64,000 bases of DNA from Dichomitus squalens LYAD-421 SS1 (Eukaryota; Basidiomycota; Agaricomycetes; Polyporales; Polyporaceae). Position numbers and translations under genes: made by a program. Positions 33,492 to 48,633 of this stretch are shown here, piece after piece. The first letter of the stretch is position 1, and each line of letters starts with the position of its first letter. Below the pieces are notes generated by a model. The model saw only the letters and a program-made list of their open reading frames with translations. It did not search any database and had not been told where the DNA came from. The DNA is taken from the NCBI RefSeq assembly GCF_000275845.1, contig NW_006766891.1:448450-512449 (forward strand), given 5' to 3'.

Positions 33492-36210
33492 ATGGAGATG
33501 TTACTTGTGGAATAATACTCAATTGCACAGGTTCATTAGGTGCCTTGAAAGGAGAACGACCGTGTGTGAACCATCCGTATCAACGCGTACCTACCTACCG
33601 CTCAGTCATTTCTATGACACCATCGGTGGGTGCCTTAGCCTACACGGCCTTTTGGGGGCATCGCAGCAGCAAGTCACGAAGGTTCAGGCTTCACATTTTA
33701 GCTGCCTCAAATAGCGCTATACTGGCACAGATAGCCAGGAACAGGGATGACGGTTACTCACGTTACCCGCGCTGGCGCTCGGAGGCTTCACTTTCACTTT
33801 GCCTGCATACTGACCTATGTCCCTTCATTGATCGACCTCCCGGGGTGGGATAGGCGGTACGCCTTCTTCTGCAGAAAACAATAGGGGATATCATACGGCT
33901 TTGGACCTGAAGGCGACGTACGTGATCCGAGCCGAGGAACTCGATCGAAAGACATGAGGTTGTCGCGGGGTGATTGATGGGATCCTATGGAGTCTCTTCT
34001 TACACGACGGGCACAGGGCTATAATTCAAGCAGGGGGTTTCATTCGGAGTTGTTGAGCTACGCAACGTGACTATAGCAATTCCCGCTGCTCTTCGCGTAT
34101 TTCTTTCAAAGTTGTCACTTTCTGGAAATTGCTACCGGCACGTTGCGTGGGGCAGAAGTATCGCCGACATTTCCTCACTTCCGTGTTATCCCCTCACTGA
34201 ACATGAGCTCCCAGTATTATACTCTGACCCTGACTACTGTCAACGCCAAAATCGCGTAGTGTGGTGTTCGGGCCCGATAAGCCATTCGAGGGGGAATCCT
34301 GAGTTTGATGCGGATATAAGTACATAATCTAGTCTCCCATTCCTTCGCGGTACTCGTGGCATCTTGCAGTTTCATGTACAACGGCATAGAACTGAATTTA
34401 TCGCACTGTCAGATCGATCAGTCGGAGTCGACCCGCGCCAGCGCTACAAGTCCGAGAGGCGTTTTAGAGTTTGGTCCGTGTAGTGAAATTTGATCGTCGA
34501 CAAGCGCTCCGCCAGGCAGGACGCATGGAATGCATCAACAACGTCCGACAGTCACGAAGTGCCCACGATTGGCCGCTGGAATCAAAAGCGATAGCATCCG
34601 CCGTGCAAGCTAGCCAAGTCTTCTCCAGGATCGTCAACGTTGAGGGCCTCTTTCGAACTCGAGTAGAAAGAAAAGGCGTGAGATCGTTTAGAAACGCGTT
34701 TGAGAGTAACGAGACTATGTGTAGTGTTACCCCTCTTTGGAGAACTCCCTCGGTGAGCACCTGCACAATGCAGAAGGCTGCAAGAAGTCTTGCTAGTAGG
34801 GCGATGCTTCGGAACTCGACTTGTTGCCACCCCCTGAGGATCTTCTGGCGTCCATGCGTCACAGAAACGTGGCAGCGACAAGGATGACGTTCATTAGGTA
34901 CGGTTTCGCTCCTCCTGTATGATTGTGTGCCTAGTGGTGCCCTGTGTCGCCCTCGATTCGTGTTAACCACTTCTCTCCTTCTCGCTTCTCTTCTTCTTCC
35001 GTCACGTCGGGCGGCATGGAGGCGGTGAGCCTTGCTGCTGTTCCATGAATCTGCATGGGTGCTCATCTTACATTTCTAGTGCGCTGGGGCGGAATTTGGC
35101 AGAAATGGATGGTCGATGCTGTGCCACTAGTCGAGTAATGACAACCCCCGGACTGCGAACAATGGCAGTGCACAATGTACGACATCACGTGATGACCCTT
35201 CACACAAGCGCCCAAAGTACTCTATAGTTCATGCATTCATAAACCACGTCTTTTATGACTACCATGAGCTGGCAGAATGTTAACTTTACGTCCTGGTGCG
35301 CTACGCAGCGGGTCAAGACTTTTTAGCCGCTCAAAGTTCTTTGCCTTCAGTTAGGGTTTAGATTTGGGTTTGGACTCTAACAACACCTTTTCCCCTGCAA
35401 GGGAGGCTGTATGCATTAATCGCGCGAACGAGGCTTTAGGCTTGGGGAACCCCCCCCCGAGCGCAGCGAGAGTCCTCACTTCAAGCGCCTGACTACCGAT
35501 TTGGGAACTTCGTTCACACAACGGGGTTCGACTCGCTGGGCGGCGCCATAGTACCGCTGTAAAGCCGCCAGTGGCGCGCCGGGACGAAAATCTACCGTTC
35601 CTGCAGCTGGTGTGCCATCTGAGTAATGTGTGCACCGGGGCAACCTCCCCAATAAGTCATTGAGGCCCATCAACGTCGAACTGCGTAAACGTGACGGGCG
35701 CTCAGATCGCCCCTTGTGACATATTCCCCCGCCAAAACGCGGGGAAAGATCACGGGGTGACCACATTCTGTCACACCAAACACTGCCCCACGAACGGACA
35801 GCCTACGGGCACACTGTCATCTTAACCTCTGAGCCAACAATGGCAGATCCGCCGCAGTCGCAATGACTCATTGAACGCTGGCCAGCGACTCGGACTCTGC
35901 TTTGTCCCGATTGACCTCGCCGCAGTCCCTACTCGCTTCTCTGTACAATGTCCTATGTATCGAGTGCCAGGCTGGGCCTTGGAAAAGCTGGCCGGTCATT
36001 GTGTTCGGTCCGATCCGCCAGCTCTAACATCGGGGTGAGGCCGCATTTCATGTCGCGTGAGACCGAACACGACTCTTTTTGAAATAACTGGCCGCAGAAA
36101 GATTAGCTTCGCCATCAACATTGAGACAGTGCCAAGACGCGGAGACGCACTGGTCGCCCTCGTGCCCTTTGCTAGGAGGGCTGGCGCTGTCCTCCTTGTC
36201 TTCGTTTTCG
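33492..36210. other. 2.7-kb region with little coding signal
   Basis: Competing frames on opposite strands reach 140-200 codons (for example minus-strand 35066-34464), but none shows family motifs, branch sites or consistent splicing. A run of nine C lies at 35450-35458. The last few hundred bases are the promoter of the downstream glycosyltransferase. No known element is recognised. Confidence 0.4.
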
Positions 36211-38040
36211 ATGCTTCGCCGAGCCATGGCCATCCTCCCCAGTAGCACCAAGGATGCGAACGGGCACTCGACCAAGATCGACAGTGCCGGACAGTGCCTC
36301 CGTTTCATCGCGCGACGCTGGCTGGTGTTCGGCATAACTGGATTCGCTCTGTTCACACTTCTTCTTCGCATGCTCTATTTTCGTGAGCGAGTCGTGGCAA
36401 TACCCTCTGCCGTAGAGGGATCCGAGTACTCAAGATGGGCCGGGCTGCGTCTCCCACCCCTCTACAGCCAGTACCACCAGAATGAGCTCCGCCTTCCCCA
36501 GCACCACTGGCACGCAACGTCTCATGAGGGCGAGCCCAAGTTCTTCTTCGTTCCCGGACACAGCCGAGGTATGGGAGAACGATCTGCAATGACTTCTATC
36601 CACGACTCGCTCCGACGTCAGCCGCCTCATTCTCGTTCGTTCTACAGGCTCCGGATGGGGCAACATCATGCAGGAGATCTTGCTTAATGCATTTCTTGCC
36701 CACAAGTCGAATCGAGCGTACGTGTGTTTTTCCCCCCGGGTAATCCACTGTTTTTCCATTCCTTGCTGTGCTGAGACTCGCCGCATCTCAGATTCGTCTT
36801 CTACAATTACACTTGGAATGACAATCCTAGCGAAGACTATGCGGACTTCGCAGGGAAGCCCATCCCCTCCCGCATTCCCCTGTCCGCGCTCGTTGCCGGT
36901 GGGTTCTCACATACCTGACTGATGCCACGTGCCAGACGCCCATAATTCTGCAGGACCTCTCGTCGGCGGAGCATTCCCTCCTGGCCAGCACGCACCTCTG
37001 GCGATAGCGGAGGAATACTACCGTACTGTTTGTGACGGTCGCAAGGTGGTGCTCGATCGCGATGAAATGGACAAGAAGGCCAGGAGTTGGATGGTCGAGC
37101 CCATCACCACGGCCTGGCTAGAGAAGCTAAACACAGTCGACGACCAGTGCGTGGAGGTGGCGCAAGGCCAAGGCCCGATCTACAACTGGATGTGAGTGCT
37201 CTCGCTTCTGTCCGGTGGCCCCTGAACGGGAGGAGGTGACCTGGCTCGGCACGCAGCACCTTCGGCGACCGCCACGCGATGCACGATGCCTGGGCAGACT
37301 TCGCCGCGTCCCCGATCGTGACGCACTTTCGGTGGTCCGCGCTCGTCGAGCTCGCGTTCGACAACAACCGCGAGGTGATCGCCCCCACGGCCGTCTTCGA
37401 GCCGCCGCTCTCGACGGTGCCCTACACGTCCAACGCGGAGCGCTACACCGCGCTCGCCGGCCTCCTCGTCCTCCACCTCCGCCGCGGCGACTACGAGGGC
37501 CACTGCGAGCACCTCGCGAAGTGGTCCTCGTCCTACCTCGCGTTCAACGGCCTCCCGGCGCTGGAGCAGTTCGACCCGCCCGAGGGCGGCAGCTGGGGCG
37601 AGAACACGCCCGAGAACGTCGCCGTCTACCGCGCGCACTGCCTGCCGGACATCGCGCAGATCGTCGCCCGCGTGCGCGCGGTGCAGCGCGCGGACGCCGC
37701 GCGGGGGCTGCAGCACGTGTACGTCATGACGAACGGCGCGGTGGAGTGGGTCGAGGAGCTCAAGCGCGCGCTGCGGGCGACGGGCCAGTTCACGCACGTC
37801 GCGAGCAGCCGCGACCTCGTGCTCAACTGGGAGCAGAAGTACGTCGCGCAGGCGGTGGACATGCTCGTCGGCCAGCGGGCGCAGGTCTTCATCGGGAATG
37901 GGGTGCGTGTCGCCGCCTTGATTTAGCGCTTGTGGCGCTTGTGCTGATGATTTTCTGTACAGTGGTCGAGTTTGACTGGCGGCATCGTCGTCATGCGACA
38001 GGCCAATGGGTTCCACCCCGATACTACACGATTCTTCTAG
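36211..38040 (+). CDS. O-fucosyltransferase-like type II membrane protein
   Basis: Six exons (36211-36568, 36648-36717, 36792-36898, 36954-37191, 37257-37902, 37963-38040) give 498 residues. A short cytosolic tail is followed by one membrane span at about 37-58 (WLVFGITGFALFTLLLRMLYF region), giving the Golgi type II topology of glycosyltransferases. The luminal part has SGWGNIMQEILLNAFLAHK near the start, LLVLHLRRGDYEGHC in the middle (the HxRRGD motif of GDP-fucose transferases) and WSSLTGGIVVMRQANG at the end. These match the large mushroom family related to protein O-fucosyltransferases. Donor and acceptor are not proven; GDP-fucose is the family's usual donor. A second ATG at 36226 has a better context. 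Exon 5 is strikingly rich in C/G at third codon positions. Confidence 0.82.
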
Positions 38041-38691
38041 GGTTCGCGTCATGTTAGACAGGTGATATCTCGGGATACCGCAGGCGCGCTGAAGGGCCTT
38101 CGCGCTCACGAAAAGGCACGACCGTAAGCCATGGACGCTGGATATTTATATATGCACTTAATTGTAATGAACGCTCTCACGAGACTCACGGATGCCAGTT
38201 AGGCCCCCGCGCGGCGTGGCGGTTTGCTCCGCGCGCACCGGGTGTTTTGGAGATGTATATAGGCACGATATAGTTGCTGATACAGGCAGGACACGGATGT
38301 AATGCAATCAGGTCACGAATTGAGACAGACAGGAGCGATGAATACAACACCGGACAGTCACCGGGTGGGCTGGTTGTATGTTGTATACAGGGTACAGCGT
38401 GGATGCATGCATGGTGGGTAACGCGAGATTGCCAAATGTCAATGTGTATGTTAATGGGCTTGGTTTGGGTGTAAGGGCCGTTAGTATAGCAGGGGTTTCG
38501 GAGGTTAGTAAGGAGAGGAAGCAGGGCGCGCCGCGTGGGAGGAGATAAGTGAGGGTAACCGTAAGATGGGTAGATATGCATATAGATCTTCTTCAGTCCA
38601 GTTCTTGTCCCATTTTTCGGACAGGTCACACTAGATAGAGCCTGTTCAACACCAATGCACCAACAACAGCAGCGCAGGCGGCCTACCAGTG
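38041..38691. other. Convergent 3' region, 0.65 kb
   Basis: The O-fucosyltransferase-like gene and the BTB gene end towards each other here. The stretch is A/T-richer than its flanks, as expected for two 3' untranslated regions. No further gene is seen. Confidence 0.5.
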
Positions 38692-40257
38692 TCAAGTGGA
38701 CGTGCTCGATTTCGGCGCGGCGGGGGCGACGGGCGCCGTCGGGTCCTTCCAGTCTTCGACCGCGACGCCCATGTAGCTCGGGAGGCGCTTCCACACGTCC
38801 TTGCGCACGTCCAGGTCGCGCGCGTGCAGCATCGCGCGGCACGGCTCGCACAGCGGCCAGAGCTCGACGACGTCCTCGATCCAGTGCTCCCACGAGTCGA
38901 GCGCGGCGAAGCCCGCGATGTCCCCGATCGGGTCCTTCTGCAGCCCGTCGAGCATCATGCCGAGGATCTCGCGCAGCGCGCGCTCGCAGCCCTTGCTCGC
39001 GCACTGCGCGCTCGGGGTCGGGCGGCAGATCGTGCACGCGCCGCGCGTGCTCGCGCGCACGAGCTCCGTGCGCGCGCGCAGGACGAGCTCGAGGTCGCGC
39101 GGCTCGAGGCGCTCGACGCTGCCGTCCGCGCGCTCGACGCCGAGGTTGAGCTCCTGGTCGAGCTGGCAGCAGAGGTAGAGCGCGGTGGGCAGGACGGAGT
39201 CGGCGTGCGTGAGGCGCGCGAGGTTCACGGCGGCGATGGCGTCGGGGGGCGTGATGTGCACGAAGAGGTTGCCGTCGGCGCCGGCCGAGTCCCAGGTGGA
39301 GAGGTCGTTGGTGAAGTAGAGTTTGAGGTGGTGCATGGACCGGGAGTGGACGTCTTCGACGTGGTATTTGTAGGACATGCGGATGAGCGCGGCGAGCTCG
39401 GCGAACTCCATGCGCTCTCCAGGGATGATAGGGAATCTGGCCATGGGATGGGTGTAGTTGAGCTCATGTTCGGAAATAGGAGGGACAAGGAGTGTCGTGG
39501 AACCAGCATGCCAGATAGAGTTCAAGGCAGAGGAGGGAAAGGGGGGACGTGAGGAAACGGAACGTACTTGCGAAGTCCACAGAGCGCACGAAGAAGATGG
39601 CGAAGATCGTCTGGTGAGTCCGATATGTGCACGACCGGGCAGCTTTCCATTGTTTCCGAATTTGAAGGCTGGGCCATCGCGAAGAGATCTCGAAAGATGA
39701 CGGACTGCCTTGCGAGAAGGCCGCGATACATTCTGAATGCAGTATCCCGACACAGGAGAATAATGTTACCATCTTCCCACCAGAGCTCAGGATCGCGGTT
39801 GACGGTCCCGCCTAGGCTTGCGACGGTGGTGAGTTCATTCGGATGGGCGGAGGTGGGGTCTGTGATATTGACGCGCCATCGTTTCACGACGCCATTGGCG
39901 GTCAGCAAGTCTCTGCGAGCACGGGTGGCACGGAAAAAGGACATGAGTGGCTGCTGTCGTTGGCAGATCCTTTGTGTGGGAACTAAGGAAGAAGACGTAC
40001 GGGGTCTTGGCTCTGCTTGCGAAGTGTTGCTGCTCGTCGACCGGGGAAGCAGCTTGATGCGAGTCGGCCTCTTCGAGGAGGGGCTGGGGCCAGTCTGCGG
40101 GGATGTTTGGAGAGGGTGTGCGGGATGGCAGCGGGGTGATGCGCTGTAGGACGGCCTTGCGGAGGCTCATTCGGCGTTGGTAGTCGAGAACAGACGGCTT
40201 GTCGAGGGAAATGAAGTCCGGTTCGCAGCTTGTGGGCCGTGGAATGTCAGAGTGCAT
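38692..40257 (-). CDS. BTB/POZ domain protein
   Basis: Three exons (40257-40001, 39912-39568, 39436-38692) with introns of 88 and 131 nt give 448 residues. The BTB fold starts at about residue 115: DPELWWEDGNIILLCRDTAF, then YRGLLARQSVIFRDLF and CPVVHISDSPDDLRHLLRAL, continuing after the intron with PGERMEFAELAALIRMSYKY. The C-terminal half has the helical pattern and spaced Cys pairs (CTICRP, CASKGCERAL) seen in the expanded BTB family of Agaricomycetes. Such proteins may be adaptors for cullin-3 ligases or transcription regulators; nothing here decides. Start: the ATG at 40257, the first in this frame after a stop-free stretch; a further 5' exon cannot be excluded. The last exon is very GC-rich. 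Confidence 0.8.
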
Positions 40258-40863
40258 GCCCCTGCCGCTCACAGCCTCAGCCTCGTCCACTCGAACCGCG
40301 TCTTCAGTCCATCCACCCCACGTGACCGAGTTTTGCCCATATCAGGACACGCGTCGTCCTTAGCCGACGTGAACAATGCCAGACGAGGCGCCATCGAGAC
40401 GTACTTTGGCGGATTCGTACGTACTCGGCCAAACTGCAAGTAATACACCAGGCTTTTGTGAACGTCCCCTTCCCAGCAGTGTTTTGGTACAAATACTTGC
40501 AATTGTCTAGCGAAGGTTTAACCCTGTTTTCCTTCCCAATTTTACCTCGCAATATTGTCAGACAGCGGGGATCATTCTGGCCTGTCACAAACATACTCAC
40601 ACATCGTTTTGTCGCCGGCGCGAGAGCTGCGACAGGCATCCTGGGAGGCAACGATAAGGGAATGTTCGTGCGTACCTGTGAAAGCCCGCCCCTCGGACCC
40701 GAACCGAAAGGGTCTCAGACATATGACAGGAGCAACCACCCAATCGAGCAAGCTCAGGCTCGACACCGTCAGTCCGCATAAAGCTGTCTAACACGCTCTA
40801 ACGCGCCAGTAATATATAGCTTGTACGATAACGGTAAATAGAACGGTGGGCGACGCGCCCCAA
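40258..40863. other. Intergenic, 0.6 kb
   Basis: This lies between the 5' end of the BTB gene and the 3' end of LETM1. No supported gene is seen. Confidence 0.4.
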
Positions 40864-43573
<2,710 letters not shown>

Positions 43574-43692
43574 GTAGAAATAACCGGAATCCGGGTGAGG
43601 AGGCGATTGTCGGTGCTGCTGCTGTCGTCGGTGTCGTCCTCAGCAAAGCAAGTATACCGGGGGTGTTATGGTCAGACGAGAGTTCGAGGACG
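43574..43692. promoter_or_regulatory. 119-bp bidirectional promoter, LETM1 and AlkB genes
   Basis: The two ATGs face away from each other across only 119 bp. If the AlkB protein really starts at its second candidate ATG (43813), the distance is 239 bp. A GCTGCTGCTGTCGTCGGTGTCG repeat-like stretch fills the middle. Confidence 0.5.
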
Positions 43693-45515
43693 ATGACCCA
43701 CGGCCCACGGCAGCCCGGCGCCAAAACACGGAGAGCGCCGTTTGCCCTCGCCGCCGTCGCTTCGACCCTCGGGCTCGGGCTGAGGCCTCAGGCCCTTCAT
43801 ACTCAGACGACCATGACCGTGACTGCCCAGGCTACGTCTTCATCTGGCGATATACACGATCCAACCAGTGCAGCATACAAGAAGGCGCGCCGCAAGTACC
43901 TGAAATCGACGCGCAATAGACCTGGGCACGTTGATGCCGAATGGACACCATTCCGCGCGGCCGAGAAAAAATACAAGGCGCGCTTCCCCCCTCCTGATCT
44001 TTCCGACGTACTGGATATCGCGTCGACGGACCATACGCGCGCAGCAGAGACATCAAAGGGGAGATGGAAGGGGCGGGCGGATGCGGTAGACTGCACAGAG
44101 ATCCCGCTTCGCGAGAACGAAGGCGGGAGGAAGGCATACGTTTTCCCGAGCACGCCTGGTGCGCGATTTGTAGCGGCTGGTCACGGATGTGCGTATTCAT
44201 GCTGTTCTATCGCCTATTGCGTGGAATACATCAGGTCTGGTATACCTCCCGTCCTTCGTCCCGCACAACGAACAGAGGCAGCTCGTGCGATGGGCTCTGC
44301 GAGATCACGCTCGCCTTCCGAACGAAACAAATCTGGACACCCACTATGTCCTTCCGCCAGAAGGCCTTTGGAACCAGTATCTTCGTGTGCGGAAGGGAGA
44401 GTGCGAGGACGCAGAGATCCTTCCCCGCGCGTTCCTGCAACCAACCTCAGCAACCGCCTCGGACGCGTCCGCCGCACAACCGAAGGCAGCAGATGCGGAA
44501 CCTCCTGGTCCTCGGAAGCTCGTCGCGAACGAAGCCGCGAGCCCCGGCAACTACAAATCGCTCGCCAATACACCTAAACTTCCTGCCGCGCCTTCTCAAT
44601 CTGTACGTCCGATCCTGACATCTAACCTGGTGCCAAAGCTCCGGTGGGCAAACATCGGGTGGTATTATCATTGGGGCACAAAGCAGTACGACTTCTCGAG
44701 AGGACCGGGAGAGATCGCGGATCTTGTCAGAGGTGTCTGTAGAAGAGCAGTAGAGCAAATTCCCTGGGAAGAAGTATTTGGAGATGGGGTTGGAGATGAA
44801 ATGGACTGGGGAGAGACGGGCCCGGATTGGGCGTACTGGAAGGAAACGTACGGTGCGCGCTGCCGATTTCTTCGTGCCTTTACGACACCTGCTGAGCGAC
44901 CAACGCAGAGCCGGATGCCGGTATCGTGAACTTTTATCAAACGAAAGTCGGTTATATATATCGGATACTGCAACCGGGCAAACAGACTGATATTCTGTCA
45001 TTCTAGGACACTCTAATGGCCCACGCTGACCGCTCAGAGATCTGCGCGACCTCTCCATTGGTGTCGATCTCGTAAGCCATGCATCCTTTCGCAGAGTGTA
45101 CAAACCCGAGATCGTTGCTGATAATCCGGAACGCAGACTTGGGTGTGCAGCGGTCTTCCTCATAGGCGGCCTTACGCGCGACGATCCACCGACTCCGATC
45201 CTCCTCCGTTCCGGCGACGCTGTCGTCATGTCCGGACCTGCGTGTCGTCGAGCCTACCATGGTCGGTACTCGCTTCGCTTCGCATCTATTCGCCAAAACA
45301 TTCACGCCGGTTCTGAATCCACAGGCGTGCCACGCATCCTGGAAGGGACTCTTCCGCCTCATCTCGAAGGTCCCAACGTCTGGGGCTCTGACGAAGACGA
45401 CTGGGGAGTGTATGAGGAGTACCTTTGCGGGACGAGGATCAATGTCAATGTCAGGCAAGTCTTCCCAAAGGGCTTCGACCCCGTGCTGTATTGGACACAA
45501 CAAAATGAAGTGTAA
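43693..45515 (+). CDS. ALKBH1: AlkB-type Fe(II)/2-oxoglutarate dioxygenase (ALKBH1-like)
   Basis: Six exons (43693-44158, 44235-44852, 44909-44946, 45007-45071, 45137-45261, 45325-45515) give 500 residues. The catalytic double-stranded helix contains all expected residues: H380 and D382 in MAHADRSE, the distal H437 in RRAYHG, and R475 and R481 in TRINVNVRQ, which bind 2-oxoglutarate. VYLPSFVPHNEQR is the fold's first strand, and GWYYHW with VNFYQ lies before the iron site. The ALKBH1 group demethylates nucleic acids, tRNA in animals, and is partly mitochondrial. A Ser/Pro-rich insert (about residues 215-275) is lineage-specific. The start may be at 43693, adding a basic 40-residue leader, or at 43813; the former could be a targeting signal. 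Confidence 0.88.
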
Positions 45516-46908
45516 GCGTGGAGCACGTGCTGTTTCAATTCGAATTGGGCGTGCCCGAATCGACATCTCTGACTGGTTCTACTCACCGAGACTTAACGTC
45601 GCCGGATCGGGCGTACACGCCTTAGGCTGCCGATGTCCTTTGGTGTCTATGTGACTCCGGCGTCGCGACGAAATGCTTGAGGTCACCAGTATCATGATCG
45701 TATGTCGCATTCTCCTCAGCTGCTGAGGTCTCTGCTCGTCATCGGGACTCGCACTCTGTGGATTACTCAGCAACAAGCAGATCCATAGTCCTTGCCATGA
45801 CATCGCCGCTAGCCACGGAACGTCGTCGCAATACCACTCAAGCAGCAAATTTTTGCATCTGCCGGCAGAAGCCAGAGGCACGTGCCACCTACAACCATAC
45901 CCGTTACCGAAACAGGCAATCTTACAAGCCACTCCGACGTGCACTCGTGGCCAGTGAGACAGTGGCTCCGGGGCGGCTGCAAGCCTCGGAAGCGCGTACC
46001 ACACAGCGCCGCAGGACGTAGAGATAAACGGTAAATTCTATGGTTTGGATCATCTAAGCACATGTTGACTCCGATGCACTTCTAGGGCTTATCCTCCTCC
46101 GATGGGGAATGGCTGTACCTGATGCAAACCTAGGGTGCGTGTTTCAGTCGTCTTCAGTAGCCAGTCTCCGGGCATGCACAGGCGTACGTGGGAGAGACGA
46201 TTCATGTCCTCGCATGACAGTGGACGTGTGCACGCTTACTGCCACATATTTAGAGGGTGCTTCCTCTGTTGGCACGACGGCCATGGTTACCCCTTTCCCT
46301 CTATCGGCTTCTGTCACAAAATTTGATCGTTTCGCATATATTCGCCGCTCAGACACTTCCGTTCGCCTACTGGTGCCTCGATGTGCTTGTCGATACAGGG
46401 CTTGCAATCCCCCTATATCTGCGAGCACTCTTGGAATGGGGTAAAGGCAATCCTATCCTTATCTCCACAGTTCTTCAGAGCCTACCTTGATACAAGAGGC
46501 TTCCGCGGATTACGGGGAAAGGAGAACATGCTCACAGCATCATCTCACTCCGGGCGCCCGATAGCCACTTTGGTTTTGCGTGTTCCTTTCATGATGATTG
46601 CATGCTGACTTACAACCAACGTCGGCTGGTGCATGTAGCTATCGGCGTATGCTATCGTGCCTTATGAGACGCAGTAGTCGCATGTGGTCAAGCACGTTCG
46701 GCTTCAGCGGTCGCATCGGTGCTCTATCTTTGGGTCTGTATGGAGTCCGAGGCTGGGGCTTCGCGGGCAGATACGCTCTGAGTTGATGACGCCTTGAATG
46801 CTTGTCCACCTCCCATGCACTGTGTCTCAAACCGCAAGGAACCGCCTGCTCTTCGGAGTTATAAGCGAACCAGCGGTTTCTGTCTCGTGTGACATTATCG
46901 CATACACC
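45516..46908. other. 1.4-kb intergenic region
   Basis: Short competing frames on both strands show no family features. The terpene synthase promoter must lie at the right end. Nothing else is recognised. Confidence 0.45.
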
Positions 46909-48252
46909 ATGCTATCGTCGCAGGCCGCCTCCTTCCGACTTCCAGACACGCTCGCTGCCTGGCCGTGGACTCGTCGTATCAACCCTCACTATGCAGAAGT
47001 AAAGGAGGCTTCTGCCGCATGGTTGGAGTCATTCCATGCCTTCGGTCCCAAAGCCCAAAGGGCTTTCAATCTTTGCGACTTCAGTAAGCAACCGTTCCAT
47101 GTCCTTGCCGCGTCACTTCGTCAGCTTACCCCCCTATGCTCTGTTATAGACCTTTTGGCCTCGCTTGCCTATCCTATTGCTAGCAAAGGTCGACCCTGCC
47201 ACATTTGTACTTCCGCATCACGCTGACATAGCCTCACAGAGCAACTCCGCACTGGCTGCGACCTCATGAACGTCTTTTTCGTGTTTGACGAGTATTCCGA
47301 CGTTACCGACGAGAAGACCGTTCAAGGCCTCGCTGATATTATCATGGATGCTCTTCGTAATCCTTTCGCGCCTCGCCCAGCCGGAGAAAATGTTTTGGGG
47401 GAGATCACGAGGCAGTATGTGTTCAAGCGGTGCAATCGGCGCCCTTAGATCCGCTCACGTTGAATCTGCAGATTCTGGGAACGGGCGATCCAAACGGCGA
47501 GCCCCGCATCGCAGCGACGTTTTATCGCGACCTTCGACACCTACTGCCAGTCAGTCGTGCAGCAGGCAGCGGACCGCGATGTACAGCATGTGCGGACCAT
47601 AGACAGCTACTTCGAGAATAGGCGCGAGAACATTGGCGCGAGGCCGTCGTTCGCCCTCCTCGAGCTCGACATGGACCTGCCTGACGAGGTGATGGAGCAC
47701 CCGGCGATCGTCGATCTGACCACGGGGGCCATTGATATGCTGATCCTAGGCAACGTGCGTGTAAACTATGACTGCGTCGTTTTATCGACCGCTGACAATG
47801 ACTTCTAGGATATATGCTCGTACAACGTGGAACAAGCACGAGGGGACGATGCACACAACATCGTTACTGTCGTCATGGACGAGCTCGGTACGGACCTGCA
47901 TGGGGCGATGGAATGGGTCGCGGAAAGGCATCGCATTCTCGTTGGTCAGTTCCTGGAGCGCTTCGGACGACTTCCTTCGTGGGGCCCAGAGATCGACGCT
48001 CAGGTTGCGCGCTACGTCGATGGGTTGGGCAATTGGGTCCGCGCGAACGACTCGTGGAGTTTCGAGAGTCAGCGGTACTTCGGTCTGGACGGGTTGGAGA
48101 TCAAAGAGAGCCGGTGGGTGCAGTTGCTGCGGAAGGTCTCCACGCCGAAGCTTGGGGCCAGGAAAGAACTCGTATACTCCGATATCAGAGTGCCACCAGT
48201 CAGCTTCGTGCTCGTATCCATTTGCTTATTTATCGTCGCCCTGAATGTCTGA
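46909..48252 (+). CDS. Sesquiterpene synthase (class I)
   Basis: Five exons (46909-47083, 47150-47188, 47240-47414, 47472-47754, 47809-48252) give 371 residues. The aspartate-rich motif D88-E-Y-S-D92 in FFVFDEYSD and the NSE triad N224-D-I-C-S228-Y-N-V-E232 both bind the Mg2+ that holds the diphosphate. R313-Y314 in QRYFG, about 80 residues later, is the conserved pair of fungal enzymes. The start ([19 protein letters not shown]) is typical of mushroom sesquiterpene synthases that cyclise farnesyl diphosphate. The product cannot be read from the sequence. The last 37 residues are unusual and end in a hydrophobic stretch ([17 protein letters not shown]), which soluble members lack. No P450 or other tailoring gene lies nearby. 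Confidence 0.9.
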
Positions 48253-48633
48253 TTAATTCACTCTCACTTCTGATTCTGCACTCAAACGGATACCGTGCAA
48301 GGATCGAACGCCTGACTTTGTGTACTGGTACAACGAGGAAATTGCGCGAAAGTAATTGTGCTAAGGTCAATGGCCGTCACTCGCTAATCCTCACATTCAC
48401 GTGTGTCAGACTGCATATATGTCCTTTCTCAGCTGCTGTGACGTAGCATTTAAGAGATACGGAGGGTTCTGGGTGGCGTTGGAATGGAGACCAAGTCTCG
48501 CCGCAAGTTATCAGCCGCTGCCTTGCGGCTGACACCCTCCACCCTTGCCTTCGTACCACACCCTGCTAAACGCAACCTCACCTTTTCATCTGCTGTGCAG
48601 TCATCTTAGAGAATCAGGTTTATTATATTTGAG
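48253..48633. other. Intergenic, 0.4 kb
   Basis: This is the 3' flank of the terpene synthase and the promoter of the next gene. No gene is seen. Confidence 0.4.

Noticed and set aside
33127..33714. 195-codon plus-strand frame
   Set aside because: It overlaps minus-strand exon-like pieces with better splice signals and has no recognisable motif.
34464..35066. 200-codon minus-strand frame with a real ATG
   Set aside because: A competing 138-codon frame exists on the other strand; no motif, promoter or codon pattern favours either.
35515..35540. GGGTTCGACTC, resembling a tRNA B box
   Set aside because: The surrounding bases do not form a T arm or the other arms of a tRNA.
46909..48252. A secondary-metabolite cluster around the terpene synthase
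   Set aside because: The neighbours are an AlkB-type gene and an acidic repeat protein; no oxidase, transferase or transporter is present within the window around it.
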